This document shows positions 27,431-37,226 of a stretch of 64,000 nucleotides of DNA, in pieces. A model generated the notes under the pieces. It did not search any database. It was not told where the DNA came from and saw nothing but the letters and a program-made list of their open reading frames with translations. The number at the start of each line of letters is the position of its first letter. The first letter of the stretch is position 1. The stretch comes from an uncultured Ulvibacter sp. (GTDB taxonomy: Bacteria > Bacteroidota > Bacteroidia > Flavobacteriales > Flavobacteriaceae), in NCBI GenBank assembly GCA_938083445.1, contig CALKCP010000017.1, forward strand, positions 62,001 through 126,000. The letters run 5' to 3'. Position numbers and translations under genes: made by a program.

Positions 27431-28656
27431 GAATTCTTCTCGCTTCCATATATCCGTATACGTTCTTTCTTTTGTATTTGCTCATTCCCTTTGACGAATA
27501 TATAAGAGCACTTCCTAATATCTTGTTGGGGATTATTGTCATCATGTTTCCATTTATTGTCAAAAAGAATGATTTTAAGAAATTAGGTAAAATACCCGTA
27601 TTATTATTTTTAGCCTTTTTTGTTTTTTTGGTGTTCAACGCTCTTGTCTTTGGAAGAATTGAAGAAGATTTTTACGTGCTGAAGAAAATAATTATTGCGA
27701 TTGGGCTTGTAATTCTCTATATACCGGTTGTAGACTTTAAAAAGATCGAGAAGGCAATCATTTTTTCTGCTATCGCGGCTATGTTGTTTTCGATTGTGAA
27801 TGTCTTTTTATTGAACGACATAAGTTCTTTTGAATTTAAAAATCCAATAAACATATTGCTTTTAGACCTACCCTATCTTGGATTGCTGAGCGTGTTAAGT
27901 ATATTGGTTTCATATAATGCCTTAAAACCCGGCTTTCATCCAAACAACCAGTTTTATGTGGCAAATATTTTTCTCAACATCCTCTTTATTTTTCTAATGG
28001 GTTCGAGAGTGGGTATTGTGATACTGCTAGCTACCTTATTGCTCCGTCAGTTTTATGGGCCGCGCAGGAAACTCAGGCTGCTACTAAGTGCAGGGATACT
28101 TACAATAACCTCTTTGGCAGCTTTCTTCGCTACAAATAATTTTGTAAAAAGCTATATGCTAGAGACTGAAATTGTTGGGGAAGCACGATTTAAAGAGAAG
28201 CCATTGCATTGGGACTTTAAGACCTTGGTCTGGGATTGTGGGTGTGATTTGGTGGCTTCAGAATGGAGCAGTTTGGCAGGGTCAGGCTTTAGAGCCACCA
28301 ACATCAAATTGGCAGCCTGTTACAATGAGCGAATAGAAGATAAAGAAACCAAAGCATGGTTTGAGTCACAAAATCTAAATACACATAATCAGTTTTTTGA
28401 TTTATTTCTAAGTAGTGGTTTGGTGGGAATCTTATTTTTTATTGGAATACTGTTGTTTTTGTTTAAGGAACACCGCAACCAATTCTTTTCTATTGCATCT
28501 TTATTAACAATAGTATTGTTTGGATTGAACGAAAATTTTCTACATCGACAAATCGGAGCGTATTTCTTTGGGTTTGTGCTTATTATTCTTTTGAGTAATT
28601 TGAAACATACAAAGACAGAAGTCCTTAATAAAAAGTTGGGAGCATTGGAAGATTAG
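27427..28656 (+). CDS. second O-antigen ligase/polymerase-like membrane protein
   Basis: A 409-residue protein with about 10-11 membrane helices and a periplasmic loop that includes SLAGSGFRATNIKLAACYN and LNTHNQFFDLFLSSGLVGIL, the His-containing Wzy/WaaL signature. An ATGA overlap couples it to the WecG-family gene. It is the third protein of this type in the locus and is distant from the other two. Confidence 0.72.
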   Translation: MRILLASIYPYTFFLLYLLIPFDEYIRALPNILLGIIVIMFPFIVKKNDFKKLGKIPVLLFLAFFVFLVFNALVFGRIEEDFYVLKKIIIAIGLVILYIPVVDFKKIEKAIIFSAIAAMLFSIVNVFLLNDISSFEFKNPINILLLDLPYLGLLSVLSILVSYNALKPGFHPNNQFYVANIFLNILFIFLMGSRVGIVILLATLLLRQFYGPRRKLRLLLSAGILTITSLAAFFATNNFVKSYMLETEIVGEARFKEKPLHWDFKTLVWDCGCDLVASEWSSLAGSGFRATNIKLAACYNERIEDKETKAWFESQNLNTHNQFFDLFLSSGLVGILFFIGILLFLFKEHRNQFFSIASLLTIVLFGLNENFLHRQIGAYFFGFVLIILLSNLKHTKTEVLNKKLGALED

Positions 28657-28697
28657 TATAGGAGCAACGAAAATTCGTTAGAAACGACATCAAATCG

Positions 28698-28705
28698 TAT
28701 TTTTG
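28698..28705 (+). promoter_or_regulatory. internal promoter before ugd
   Basis: TATTTTTG followed by C matches the -7 element. A TTCG about 20 bases upstream is a weak -33 candidate. It would start a second transcription unit of the locus about 50 bases before the dehydrogenase ATG. Confidence 0.55.
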
Positions 28706-28761
28706 CTTGCCCACACATAATTAATAAGAATGTTTTTTAGAGTTCAATAACAAGTGAGTAT

Positions 28762-30075
28762 ATGAAAATAACGGTAATTGGAACAGGATATGTAGGCTTA
28801 GTAACAGGGACTTGCCTTGCTGAGACCGGAAATGACGTTCTTTGTGTGGATATTGACGACGAAAAGGTTGAAAAAATGCGGAATGGGATTGTACCTATTT
28901 ACGAACCACACCTCGGTGTTTTGTTCGATAGAAATATTAAAGCCAATAGGCTAAAATTTACCACTTCACTAACTGAGGGACTAGAGCACGGTCTTATTGT
29001 CTTTTTAGCCTTACCTACCCCTGAAGACGAGGATGGTGCTGCAGACCTATCGTATGTTCTGAACGTTGCCGAAGAAATCGGAAAGAAAATACAGACATAT
29101 AAAGTAATTGTAGATAAAAGCACAGTGCCTGTTGGCACGGCAGACAAGGTAAAGGCTGTTGTTGGGAAAAATGCAAAATGCTCATTCGACGTGGTGTCTA
29201 ACCCAGAGTTTTTAAGGGAAGGTTTCGCCGTAGATGACTTCCTAAAACCGGAGCGTATTATTATTGGATCAAATAGTGAAAAAGCCAACGCCATGATGCT
29301 AAAGCTTTACAGCCCTTTTGTTCGATCAGGAAATCCGATTATTGTAATGGATGAGAGATCTGCAGAACTTACTAAATATGCGGCAAATGCTTTTCTGGCA
29401 ACCAAGATCACTTTTATGAATGAAATTGCCAACTTTTGTGAAAAAGTAGGCGCAGATGTGGATAAAGTTAGGGCAGGAATGGGTTCCGACTCTCGCATTG
29501 GAAAACGCTTTTTATTTCCAGGAATTGGTTATGGAGGGTCGTGTTTTCCAAAAGATGTAAAAGCGCTGAGAAAAGCGGGGTTAGACGAAAATTATGATTT
29601 TAAACTCTTGAACTCTGTAATTGAGGTCAACGATACTCAAAAGACGATTTTATTTCCTAAAATAGAAGCCTATTTTAATGGACAGTTGACCGATAAGCGA
29701 ATAGCCGTTTGGGGTCTTGCGTTTAAACCTGAAACCGATGATATTAGAGAGGCTCCCTCAATTTATATGATGACAAGCTTATTGGAGGCCGGCGCAAAAC
29801 TTACGGTTTTTGACCCTGAAGCGATGCCAAATATAAAGAAGCAATTTGGAAAAAACTTAGACTATGCATCTTCTATGTACGAGGCACTAGAAAATGCGGA
29901 TGCGCTTTTAATTTGTGCTGAGTGGAGTATCTTTAGAACACCAGACTTTCAAAGAATAAAGGAAGTGCTCAAAACACCTGTTATTTTTGATGGTAGAAAT
30001 CTCTTTAATCTTGATGACATGGATGCTGAAGGTTTTACATATGTTTCCATAGGAAGGAAAAAAGTGAATATATGA
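28762..30075 (+). CDS. ugd: UDP-glucose 6-dehydrogenase
   Basis: Oxidises UDP-glucose to UDP-glucuronate with 2 NAD+. The 437-residue protein has the Rossmann motif [19 protein letters not shown] at the N-terminus, [25 protein letters not shown] and the catalytic Cys in [12 protein letters not shown]. The product feeds the next gene, a UDP-glucuronate decarboxylase, with which it has an ATGA overlap; this context argues for UDP-glucose rather than GDP-mannose as substrate. Confidence 0.94.
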   Translation: MKITVIGTGYVGLVTGTCLAETGNDVLCVDIDDEKVEKMRNGIVPIYEPHLGVLFDRNIKANRLKFTTSLTEGLEHGLIVFLALPTPEDEDGAADLSYVLNVAEEIGKKIQTYKVIVDKSTVPVGTADKVKAVVGKNAKCSFDVVSNPEFLREGFAVDDFLKPERIIIGSNSEKANAMMLKLYSPFVRSGNPIIVMDERSAELTKYAANAFLATKITFMNEIANFCEKVGADVDKVRAGMGSDSRIGKRFLFPGIGYGGSCFPKDVKALRKAGLDENYDFKLLNSVIEVNDTQKTILFPKIEAYFNGQLTDKRIAVWGLAFKPETDDIREAPSIYMMTSLLEAGAKLTVFDPEAMPNIKKQFGKNLDYASSMYEALENADALLICAEWSIFRTPDFQRIKEVLKTPVIFDGRNLFNLDDMDAEGFTYVSIGRKKVNI

Positions 30076-31061
30076 AAAAGAGGATACTAATTACAGGGGC
30101 TGCAGGATTTTTAGGATCTCATTTATGTGATAAATTTATTTCTGAAGATTATGAGGTAATTGCAATGGACAACCTAATTACCGGGGATCTTAAAAATATT
30201 GAACACTTATTTAAGTTAGAGAATTTCGAGTTTTATCATCACGACATCACCAAGTTTGTCCATGTGCCAGGCACATTAGATTATATTTTGCACTTTGCCT
30301 CCCCCGCCAGTCCAATTGATTATCTTAAAATTCCAATTCAGACCCTAAAAGTAGGTTCTTTAGGAACACACAATCTTTTGGGGTTAGCAAAAGAAAAAGA
30401 CGCAAGGATTCTTATCGCATCTACTTCGGAAGTATATGGAGATCCGTTGGTGCATCCTCAAAACGAGGACTATTACGGAAATGTAAATACTATAGGGCCT
30501 CGTGGTGTTTATGATGAAGCAAAGCGCTTTCAGGAGTCGATTACGATGGCCTACCATCGATTTCACGGTTTGGAAACCCGTATTGCAAGAATTTTTAATA
30601 CCTATGGGCCAAGGATGAGACTCAACGATGGAAGAGTGATTCCTACTTTTATAGGGCAAGCGTTACGGGGAGAAGATTTAACTGTATTTGGCGATGGAAA
30701 GCAGACCCGCTCATTTTGTTATATAGACGATCAAATCGAGGGCCTGTATCGTTTGTTATTAAGTGATTATTCGCTTCCGGTTAATATTGGGAACCCTTAT
30801 GAGATCACGATTTTAGATTTTGCAAAGGAGGTTATTAAGCTAGCTGCGTCAAAGCAAAAAATCACCTATAAAGATTTACCACAAGATGATCCGCTGCAGC
30901 GTCAACCAGACATTTCTAAAGCAAAAGAAATATTAAATTGGGAGCCTAAAGTAACGCGAGAAGATGGGATGAGAAAAACATATGATTATTTTAGAAGCCT
31001 AACGAAAGAAGAGTTATTGAAAAACGAGCATAGAAATTTTTCAAAGCATAACCGTCAATGA
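30072..31061 (+). CDS. UDP-glucuronate decarboxylase (UDP-xylose synthase)
   Basis: An extended short-chain dehydrogenase/reductase of 329 residues with the NAD-binding [14 protein letters not shown], the catalytic Tyr/Lys pair in [10 protein letters not shown], and [16 protein letters not shown] and [15 protein letters not shown], which are typical of UXS enzymes. It converts UDP-GlcA to UDP-xylose and CO2. It lies between ugd and the initiating sugar transferase. Confidence 0.92.
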   Translation: MKKRILITGAAGFLGSHLCDKFISEDYEVIAMDNLITGDLKNIEHLFKLENFEFYHHDITKFVHVPGTLDYILHFASPASPIDYLKIPIQTLKVGSLGTHNLLGLAKEKDARILIASTSEVYGDPLVHPQNEDYYGNVNTIGPRGVYDEAKRFQESITMAYHRFHGLETRIARIFNTYGPRMRLNDGRVIPTFIGQALRGEDLTVFGDGKQTRSFCYIDDQIEGLYRLLLSDYSLPVNIGNPYEITILDFAKEVIKLAASKQKITYKDLPQDDPLQRQPDISKAKEILNWEPKVTREDGMRKTYDYFRSLTKEELLKNEHRNFSKHNRQ

Positions 31062-31067
31062 AATTGA

Positions 31068-32420
31068 ATGTTTAAAAAAGGAAGATTTTCAGGGTATCTT
31101 AGGCCTTTTTCGTATGTCATTGATTTAACAACGATCAATGTGCTTGCGTATATGTGCTTTTCTGATAATTTTCAGATTCTGAACTTTGTATTTTTCACCT
31201 CGATTGCCTGGGTTCTGGTGTCTTTTAGGTCCAGTTTCTATGAAATCTATAGATTTACAGAGGTTGTCAAAATAGTTTCGTTAATTGGCAAACAACTGGT
31301 TTTATTTTCGCTTATAGTTTTTGCCTTTTTTGGGCTTTACAATGAGTTGGAAAATGACCCTAAAACAACCCTTGAATACATTGCATTAGTCTTTCTGCTA
31401 ATCAGTATTTTCAAGTTGGCTATTTATTATTTCCTCAAAAAATTTAGAATACTTCTTAGGGGAAACTATAGAAATACGGTCATCATTGGAAAGAATAAAA
31501 AAACAGATCAGTTAGAGCGATTCTTTAATGATAATTTAGAGTTTGGTTACCAACACCAGAAAACCTTTCATATTCGTGGTAAAGATGATGGTAGTTTACA
31601 AGATTGTTTTGACTTTGTTTTAAGCAATGAGGTAGATGAAATCTACGCTTCAATAGGAGAATTAACAAACAAAGAACTACTTGAAACGATTGATTTTGCA
31701 GACAACAACTTAAAAATCTTAAAATTTCTTCCAGATAATAAGGAAATATACACCAAAAAACTGGATTTCACATATTATGGCTTACTGCCTATCTTATCAC
31801 TTCGCAAAATCCCTATAGAGGACCCTTTTTCGAAGTTTATAAAACGAGCTTTTGACATCGTTCTTTCGCTTTTAATTATTGTAGGAGTACTTTCTTGGCT
31901 GACACCAATTTTAGGAGTGCTTATAAAATTAGAAGGAAAAGGGCCTGTGTTTTTTAAACAAAAAAGAAATGGACTAGACTATAAAGAGTTCTATTGTTAT
32001 AAGTATCGTTCCATGAAACCTAATCCAAATGCAGACCTCCATCAAATATCAAAAGGAGATCCTCGTGTGACACGTATTGGCAATGTTATTCGGAAAACAA
32101 GTTTGGACGAACTTCCTCAGTTTATAAATGTTCTTAAAGGAGAAATGTCGGTGGTTGGACCTAGACCACATATGGTAAGCCATACCTTGATGTACGCAGA
32201 GCGTATTGATAAATTTATGGTGCGCCATTTTATTAAGCCAGGCATTACAGGATTGGCTCAGGTGAGTGGTTTTCGGGGCGAAGTAGAAGATGACAATCAT
32301 ATTATCAATCGCGTAAAATACGATATTTTTTATCTAGAAAACTGGTCTCTTTTATTAGATATAAAAATTGTTTTCCAGACCATTTACAATGCCTTACGTG
32401 GAGAAGAAAAAGCTTATTAA
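31068..32420 (+). CDS. undecaprenyl-phosphate sugar phosphotransferase (initiating enzyme)
   Basis: A 450-residue polyprenyl glycosylphosphotransferase. The N-terminal half holds about four membrane helices and a CoA-binding-like domain. The C-terminal half has the WbaP/WcaJ catalytic domain: FIKRAFDIVLSLLIIVGVL, GPVFFKQKRNGLDYK, YRSMKP, RKTSLDELPQFINVLKGEMS and VVGPRPH. It loads the first sugar-1-phosphate onto undecaprenyl phosphate. The identity of that sugar (Glc, Gal, QuiNAc or other) cannot be told. Confidence 0.92.
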   Translation: MFKKGRFSGYLRPFSYVIDLTTINVLAYMCFSDNFQILNFVFFTSIAWVLVSFRSSFYEIYRFTEVVKIVSLIGKQLVLFSLIVFAFFGLYNELENDPKTTLEYIALVFLLISIFKLAIYYFLKKFRILLRGNYRNTVIIGKNKKTDQLERFFNDNLEFGYQHQKTFHIRGKDDGSLQDCFDFVLSNEVDEIYASIGELTNKELLETIDFADNNLKILKFLPDNKEIYTKKLDFTYYGLLPILSLRKIPIEDPFSKFIKRAFDIVLSLLIIVGVLSWLTPILGVLIKLEGKGPVFFKQKRNGLDYKEFYCYKYRSMKPNPNADLHQISKGDPRVTRIGNVIRKTSLDELPQFINVLKGEMSVVGPRPHMVSHTLMYAERIDKFMVRHFIKPGITGLAQVSGFRGEVEDDNHIINRVKYDIFYLENWSLLLDIKIVFQTIYNALRGEEKAY

Positions 32421-33198
32421 CACGGAGAACAATCCGCTGGTTACCATTATTACACCTTTGTATAATGCGGAACGTTTTATTACTGAAACTATTTTAAGTA
32501 TTCAAAACCAAACCTACGAAAATTGGGAAGCACTTGTTATTGACGATTGTTCGACCGATTTATCTTCACAAGTTATTGAGAAGTTAAGACGGGCAGATAG
32601 TCGCATCCACCTCATTAAAAACGATGTGAATAATGGAGCCGCCCAATGCCGTAACCAGGGAACAGAAGCAGCAAAAGGGGACTATATCGCTTTTTTGGAT
32701 GCAGATGACCTTTGGCATGAAGAGAAGTTAGAAAAACAACTCCGGTTTATGCAGGCTAATAACTGTGATGTTTCATTTACGAGTTATGTTCACATTGATG
32801 AACATTCAAAGCCAATGCACAAAAGAATAAAGGCTTTGGCTTCGTTGTCCTATAAGAAACAACATTCCAATAATTATATTGGAAACTTAACAGGAATGTA
32901 CAAAGCAATCCGTTTGGGCAAAATAAGCGCACCTAACATGCGCAAAAGACAGGATTGGGCTGTATGGCTCGAAGCAATTAAAAGAAGCAAAAAACCCGCA
33001 CTAGGGATCCAAGAGGACTTAGCGTATTATAGAATTCATAGGGACTCTATGAGCGGAAACAAATTAGGGCTAGTGAGTCACAATTTTAGTTTCTATCAAA
33101 GTCATTTGGGGCATTCCTCGATCGCTTCAGCGTTTTATTTAATGCGGTTCTTCTGGGAATATTTTCTTATTCGACCCAAGCAAATTGAAAGACTATAA
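32389..33198 (+). CDS. glycosyltransferase family 2
   Basis: A 269-residue GT-A enzyme. The start was taken at the ATG giving MPYVEKKKLINTENNPLVTI, which still overlaps the sugar transferase gene by 32 bases; an upstream ATG at 32368 gives an unneeded extension. Signatures are TIITPLYNAERFI, VIDDCSTD, NNGAAQCRNQG and the metal-binding DADD in AFLDADDLWH. It ends 6 bases inside the convergent CapK-like gene. Confidence 0.88.
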   Translation: MPYVEKKKLINTENNPLVTIITPLYNAERFITETILSIQNQTYENWEALVIDDCSTDLSSQVIEKLRRADSRIHLIKNDVNNGAAQCRNQGTEAAKGDYIAFLDADDLWHEEKLEKQLRFMQANNCDVSFTSYVHIDEHSKPMHKRIKALASLSYKKQHSNNYIGNLTGMYKAIRLGKISAPNMRKRQDWAVWLEAIKRSKKPALGIQEDLAYYRIHRDSMSGNKLGLVSHNFSFYQSHLGHSSIASAFYLMRFFWEYFLIRPKQIERL

Positions 33199-34500
33199 TT
33201 TAGAGATAAACTGCTTCAGTTTTCCGCGATTACTCCTGTCGAGCATTGAGGCTCTTTCAAATTCAATGCTTAAACCATGTTCAAGATATGTAAACGAGGC
33301 TTTCTCGATAAGCTGCATTTCTTCCGAAGTTAACTCCCTTTCAGAAACATATATAATTTTAAAAGTGTCTAATGCAATTTGCTCAATCAGAAATTCCTTT
33401 ACGTTTCCATTATCTTCAATGACACTTTTAGTAACATAGTAGAAGGTCAGCCCAGGAACCGTTTTACCGCTGGGTAGTTTTGCTATATCATTGGTTCGAC
33501 CCGTGAGTTGCTCTATGATTGGTTTTTTAAAGGTGCTGTTTTTTGCCAAAACTCCAGTGTCGCCAATATCGTACCGTATCAATGGATGTGCTTTGTTATA
33601 TAGGGAGGTGATACATATTCGACCCGATTGACCGTTGGGTACAGGGGTATTATTTTTATCTAATATCTCAACATAGAGTGCCTCACTATTCACAATAAAT
33701 TCATCTTCAGAATTTGTAAATGCTATAAGGCCTAGTTCACTTGCGCCATATTCATTGATCACAGGGATACCCAATGTCGTTTTTAATAATTCTTTATCAT
33801 CGGCATATAACATTTCACTGGTAACAATGCAATATTTTAAACTCGGGCATATGTCTGTAAGAACAATGTTTTTTTTCTTGAGAAACTTTGCAAATAGGAC
33901 AATAGAACTTGTATATCCATTTATGTAATCGAATTTTTTTCTTCGGAAAGTCTTTAGAAACTGTTCGTTTTTTTCGTCAGAAATATCAAAAATGGAAAAC
34001 CGATAGCGATTGCCCAAACGATCTTTTAAGCGCTCTTTTTGATATCCAATCGTATCTAAAGGTATTCCGTAAAATCGTGCTTGTAGGGATGTGCTTAAAT
34101 CAATATTGAACCAACTATAGCGATCTATGAATTCAGCCCATGATAGCGCATGACATGCTTTATCTTTGGCAAAAATAAAAGGATTCCCACTAGAGCCCGA
34201 AGTCTTGTTTACATAGCCGTTTTTTGGAGTAAAACCATAGGAGAGGCGCTGAGCTAATGGTTTTTGTAAGTCTTTCTTCTGCATAATAGGAACCTCTGCC
34301 CAATTTGACATGGCTTTTTCTCCAACAAAGGATTTGTAGAAAGGATTCTCGCTTAGATGGAAATCAACGATTTCTCTTCTTGCGTCGCAAATGTACTTTT
34401 CATATGCTTTCTCAGGGATGTTTTGAATTTTTTTGAGTCGCTTTTTTGCTTCCGCGATGGGAAAACCATTAAATCGTAAAGTGAGTTCAAATAAATTCAA
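33193..34500 (-). CDS. CapK-like/phenylacetate-CoA ligase-family adenylate-forming enzyme
   Basis: A 435-residue member of the ANL superfamily. Visible motifs are NKTSGSSGNPF (phosphate loop), NEYGASELGLIAF and HPLIRYDIGDTG, as in phenylacetate-CoA ligase and CapK. CapK-like proteins occur in many capsule or O-antigen loci with no agreed reaction. The start is TTG at 34500, supported by a -7 box just upstream. It is the only reverse gene of the locus and is convergent with the GT2 gene. It could activate an acyl group used to modify the polymer; that is inference. Confidence 0.83.
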   Translation of the reverse strand: MNLFELTLRFNGFPIAEAKKRLKKIQNIPEKAYEKYICDARREIVDFHLSENPFYKSFVGEKAMSNWAEVPIMQKKDLQKPLAQRLSYGFTPKNGYVNKTSGSSGNPFIFAKDKACHALSWAEFIDRYSWFNIDLSTSLQARFYGIPLDTIGYQKERLKDRLGNRYRFSIFDISDEKNEQFLKTFRRKKFDYINGYTSSIVLFAKFLKKKNIVLTDICPSLKYCIVTSEMLYADDKELLKTTLGIPVINEYGASELGLIAFTNSEDEFIVNSEALYVEILDKNNTPVPNGQSGRICITSLYNKAHPLIRYDIGDTGVLAKNSTFKKPIIEQLTGRTNDIAKLPSGKTVPGLTFYYVTKSVIEDNGNVKEFLIEQIALDTFKIIYVSERELTSEEMQLIEKASFTYLEHGLSIEFERASMLDRSNRGKLKQFISKL

Positions 34501-34517
34501 AATGGATATATAGTTTT

Positions 34518-34525
34518 CAAAGTTA
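34518..34525 (-). promoter_or_regulatory. -7 box for the CapK-like gene
   Basis: On the reverse strand this reads TAACTTTG, 17 bases before the TTG start. No upstream -33 element at standard spacing. Confidence 0.45.
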
Positions 34526-34577
34526 CAAACTTTGTCAAAGCTTGACTTTAAATTCGTGTATTCGTAGCAAAATAATT

Positions 34578-34586
34578 TACTTTTGC
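34578..34586 (+). promoter_or_regulatory. -7 box for purD
   Basis: TACTTTTGC fits the consensus and lies 23 bases before the purD ATG. It overlaps a TTG codon that would otherwise extend the gene, which argues for the ATG start. Confidence 0.6.
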
Positions 34587-34609
34587 ATTCTAATTTAATT
34601 TACCTTTTA

Positions 34610-35881
34610 ATGAACATTTTAATTTTAGGATCCGGAGGTCGGGAGCATGCTTTTGCTTATAAAATTGCTCAAAGTAATCGTTGTGAAAACATATTCGTTG
34701 CCCCCGGAAATGCTGGAACAGCTCAAATAGCAACAAACATAGCACTTTCGGTGACCAACTTTAAAGCTATTGAAAGCTGTGTGATTGCCAATAAAATTGA
34801 GATGGTAATTGTGGGGCCAGAAGACCCCTTGGTGGAGGGAATAGCAGATTATTTTTCTGCTTCAAAAGCCTTAAAAGGGGTAATGCTTATTGGACCGTCA
34901 AAACAAGGAGCAGCCTTGGAGGGAAGTAAAGAACGCGCAAAGGAGTTTATGACGCAACATCAAATTCCAACAGCAGGATATGCTAGTTTTACGAACGAAT
35001 CTTTAGTTGAAGGGAAGTTGTTTCTAGAAACACTAAAGGCGCCTTATGTATTAAAGGCAGATGGATTGGCTGCAGGGAAAGGAGTGTTAATACTCAATGA
35101 TCTTAGTGAGGCCAAACAAGAATTAGAAAACATGCTAGTCCATTCTAAGTTTGGAGATGCCAGTTCAAAAGTTGTGATTGAAGAATTTCTTGACGGAATT
35201 GAACTAAGTGTTTTTGTACTTACAGATGGAAAGGGCTATAAAATACTTCCAACGGCAAAAGATTATAAGAGAATCGGCGAAGGGGATGTAGGGCTTAATA
35301 CTGGTGGAATGGGAGCTATTTCTCCTGTCCCTTTTGTAGATGAGGTCCTTATGAAAAAAATTGAGGATCGCATTGTAAGGCCTACGGTGAACGGTTTGAA
35401 AGAAGAGCAAATAGATTATAAGGGATTTGTTTTTATCGGTCTTATTAAGGTGGGAGATGAGCCCTTTGTAATTGAATACAATGTGCGCATGGGTGACCCA
35501 GAAACAGAGGTCGTATTGCCCAGAATAAAAACGGATTTAGTAGATCTATTTGAAGCGACGTATTCTCAAGAGCTAGATTTGCTTGACCTTGAATTGGACG
35601 AGCGCTCGGCAGCCACAGTAATGCTGGTTTCGGGGGGGTATCCTGAAGGGTATAAAAAGGGGGAAGTAATCTATGGACTAGAAGGTGTTACAGACTCTAT
35701 TGTTTTTCATGCGGGAACCACAGAAAAAGATCAGAAAGTTGTTACAAATGGAGGCCGTGTTTTAGCGGTTACTTCTTTGGATTCGGACTTCAGAGAAGCC
35801 ATAAAAAAATCCTATCAAAATATAGAGAAACTATCTTTTAACAGGATGAATTATCGCACCGATATCGGGTTTGATCTGTAG
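34610..35881 (+). CDS. purD: phosphoribosylamine-glycine ligase (GAR synthetase)
   Basis: Catalyses the ATP-dependent second step of de novo purine synthesis. The start is the ATG giving MNILILGSGGREHAFAYKI; a TTG 27 bases upstream lies inside the promoter. The 423-residue ATP-grasp protein shows VGPEDPLVEGIADYF, VLKADGLAAGKGV, GDVGLNTGGMGA and YNVRMGDPETEVVLPR. It is divergent from the CapK-like gene. Confidence 0.97.
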   Translation: MNILILGSGGREHAFAYKIAQSNRCENIFVAPGNAGTAQIATNIALSVTNFKAIESCVIANKIEMVIVGPEDPLVEGIADYFSASKALKGVMLIGPSKQGAALEGSKERAKEFMTQHQIPTAGYASFTNESLVEGKLFLETLKAPYVLKADGLAAGKGVLILNDLSEAKQELENMLVHSKFGDASSKVVIEEFLDGIELSVFVLTDGKGYKILPTAKDYKRIGEGDVGLNTGGMGAISPVPFVDEVLMKKIEDRIVRPTVNGLKEEQIDYKGFVFIGLIKVGDEPFVIEYNVRMGDPETEVVLPRIKTDLVDLFEATYSQELDLLDLELDERSAATVMLVSGGYPEGYKKGEVIYGLEGVTDSIVFHAGTTEKDQKVVTNGGRVLAVTSLDSDFREAIKKSYQNIEKLSFNRMNYRTDIGFDL

Positions 35882-35884
35882 TCG

Positions 35885-36121
35885 TTATCCTAAAAAGGAA
35901 TGCGACGTTGAGGTTTTGTCCTCCTCGTCATTGTCATTGAATTTTTTCAATTGACCCATCCAGTAGATAAATGCAACAAATCCAACGAGCATTAATGTCC
36001 AAGACATAATATTTGCCAACCACCAATTATCCAATTCAATAGCACGTAGCATATTAAAAGGTACAAATAATACATTTTCAGTAATCGATTGTATTCCTTC
36101 AAAAACTCCTTTCCAAGTCAT
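35885..36121 (-). CDS. small membrane protein, DUF6341-like
   Basis: A 78-residue protein starting MTWKGVFEGIQSITENVLF, with one membrane helix (WTLMLVGFVAFIYWMGQL) and an acidic tail. It resembles a short flavobacterial family next to purD, which I recall as DUF6341; the function is unknown. The start was moved downstream from the longest open frame to the conserved MTxxFEGI-type beginning. Convergent with purD, 3 bases apart. Confidence 0.7.
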   Translation of the reverse strand: MTWKGVFEGIQSITENVLFVPFNMLRAIELDNWWLANIMSWTLMLVGFVAFIYWMGQLKKFNDNDEEDKTSTSHSFLG

Positions 36122-36160
36122 ATCTTTATATTTACAACGCAAAAATATAAATTAACCGCT

Positions 36161-37084
36161 ATGCTGACAAGCTTTTTTGGTAAATCTAACCCTATTAATT
36201 ATCTAATTGTTGCCGTCCTGATCTTAGCAGGTTGTTCTGTCTTCATTTTTAAATTAGAAAAGAACGAATTCACATGGTCGTCTTCACTTGAGAACATTGG
36301 CTTTGCTATACTTACTGTTTTCTTAATGCTGTTGCTTGATTTTATTATCCGAAAAAACAATCTCACCAAAAACAACAATTTTGGTATTCTTTTGTTCAGC
36401 TGTTTTCTTCTTGCGCTTCCAATGATATTTTTATCACAGCACATTTTAGTGGCTACGCTTTTTCTTTTTCTAGCACTGCGAAGAATTCTAAGTTTTCGAT
36501 CGGAGAAGCATATTGAGAAAAAAATATTGGACGCTTCGATCTGGATTACCCTTGCTTCCTTCTTTTATTTCTGGAGCTTGCTCTTCTTTCTATTGTTATA
36601 TTTTGCAGTGCTTCGAAGACGAGACACCGCCGTGAAGGAGATGTTGATTCCAACTGTTGGTTTTACTGCAATGTTCCTAATGTCAATGTGTTATTATTTG
36701 CTCGTATCGAACTCCTTTGCCTGGTTGACAGAATGGCGATTACCCGCTAGTTTTGATTTTTCAGCATACAATCAGCTCTCAGTTTTACTTCCAATAACGT
36801 TTATTTTTGCGCTTTTAATTTGGTCCGCAATAGCACGGTTTGCGAATTTGAGACATTTACAAAAGAAGGACAGGCCTAATGCTATTGTTGTTCTTGTCTC
36901 TGTGTTGCTATCATTAATAATGGGCTTAGCATCAAATGAAAAAACAGGAGCTGAGATGCTTTTTGTTTTTGGACCACTTGTTATTATCATTAGCAATTAC
37001 ATTGAAATTAAGAAGGAATTTTGGTTTAAAGAGGTGATTTTATGGCTGGCAGTCCTGCTTCCAATAGTTGTTTTTCTTTTATAA
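36161..37084 (+). CDS. polytopic membrane protein, DUF6427-like
   Basis: A 307-residue protein starting MLTSFFGKSNPINYLIVAVL with about 9-10 membrane helices and no catalytic motif. It fits a flavobacterial family found beside purD and the DUF6341 gene, recalled as DUF6427, of unknown function. The start was placed at the ATG 36161, since the upstream extension would overlap the divergent gene. In relatives I recall a uracil phosphoribosyltransferase gene following; none is seen here. Confidence 0.7.
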   Translation: MLTSFFGKSNPINYLIVAVLILAGCSVFIFKLEKNEFTWSSSLENIGFAILTVFLMLLLDFIIRKNNLTKNNNFGILLFSCFLLALPMIFLSQHILVATLFLFLALRRILSFRSEKHIEKKILDASIWITLASFFYFWSLLFFLLLYFAVLRRRDTAVKEMLIPTVGFTAMFLMSMCYYLLVSNSFAWLTEWRLPASFDFSAYNQLSVLLPITFIFALLIWSAIARFANLRHLQKKDRPNAIVVLVSVLLSLIMGLASNEKTGAEMLFVFGPLVIIISNYIEIKKEFWFKEVILWLAVLLPIVVFLL

Positions 37085-37212
37085 GCCAGACAGCTTGCGT
37101 TAAACAATACCACATGGGGTAAAAAAAGAGGTGTTTTGTCCTTAGACTCTCAATATAATGTTCATCTGCCTGCTGTTCGGTGCCATGTGTTTAATACTTG
37201 AGCAAAATATGA

Positions 37213-37220
37213 TATCTTTG
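37213..37220 (+). promoter_or_regulatory. promoter of the DUF4254 leader
   Basis: TATCTTTG followed by C is a good -7 element; TTTA at 37190-37193 lies 19 bases upstream as a one-mismatch -33 element. Initiation near 37227 would give a leader of about 200 bases. Confidence 0.65.
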
Positions 37221-37226
37221 CGTTCA

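Noticed and set aside
17337-34500. Polysaccharide locus as a recently acquired mobile island
   Set aside because: No integrase, insertion sequence, tRNA or direct repeats at the borders; glycan loci vary by recombination without these, but there is no direct evidence here.
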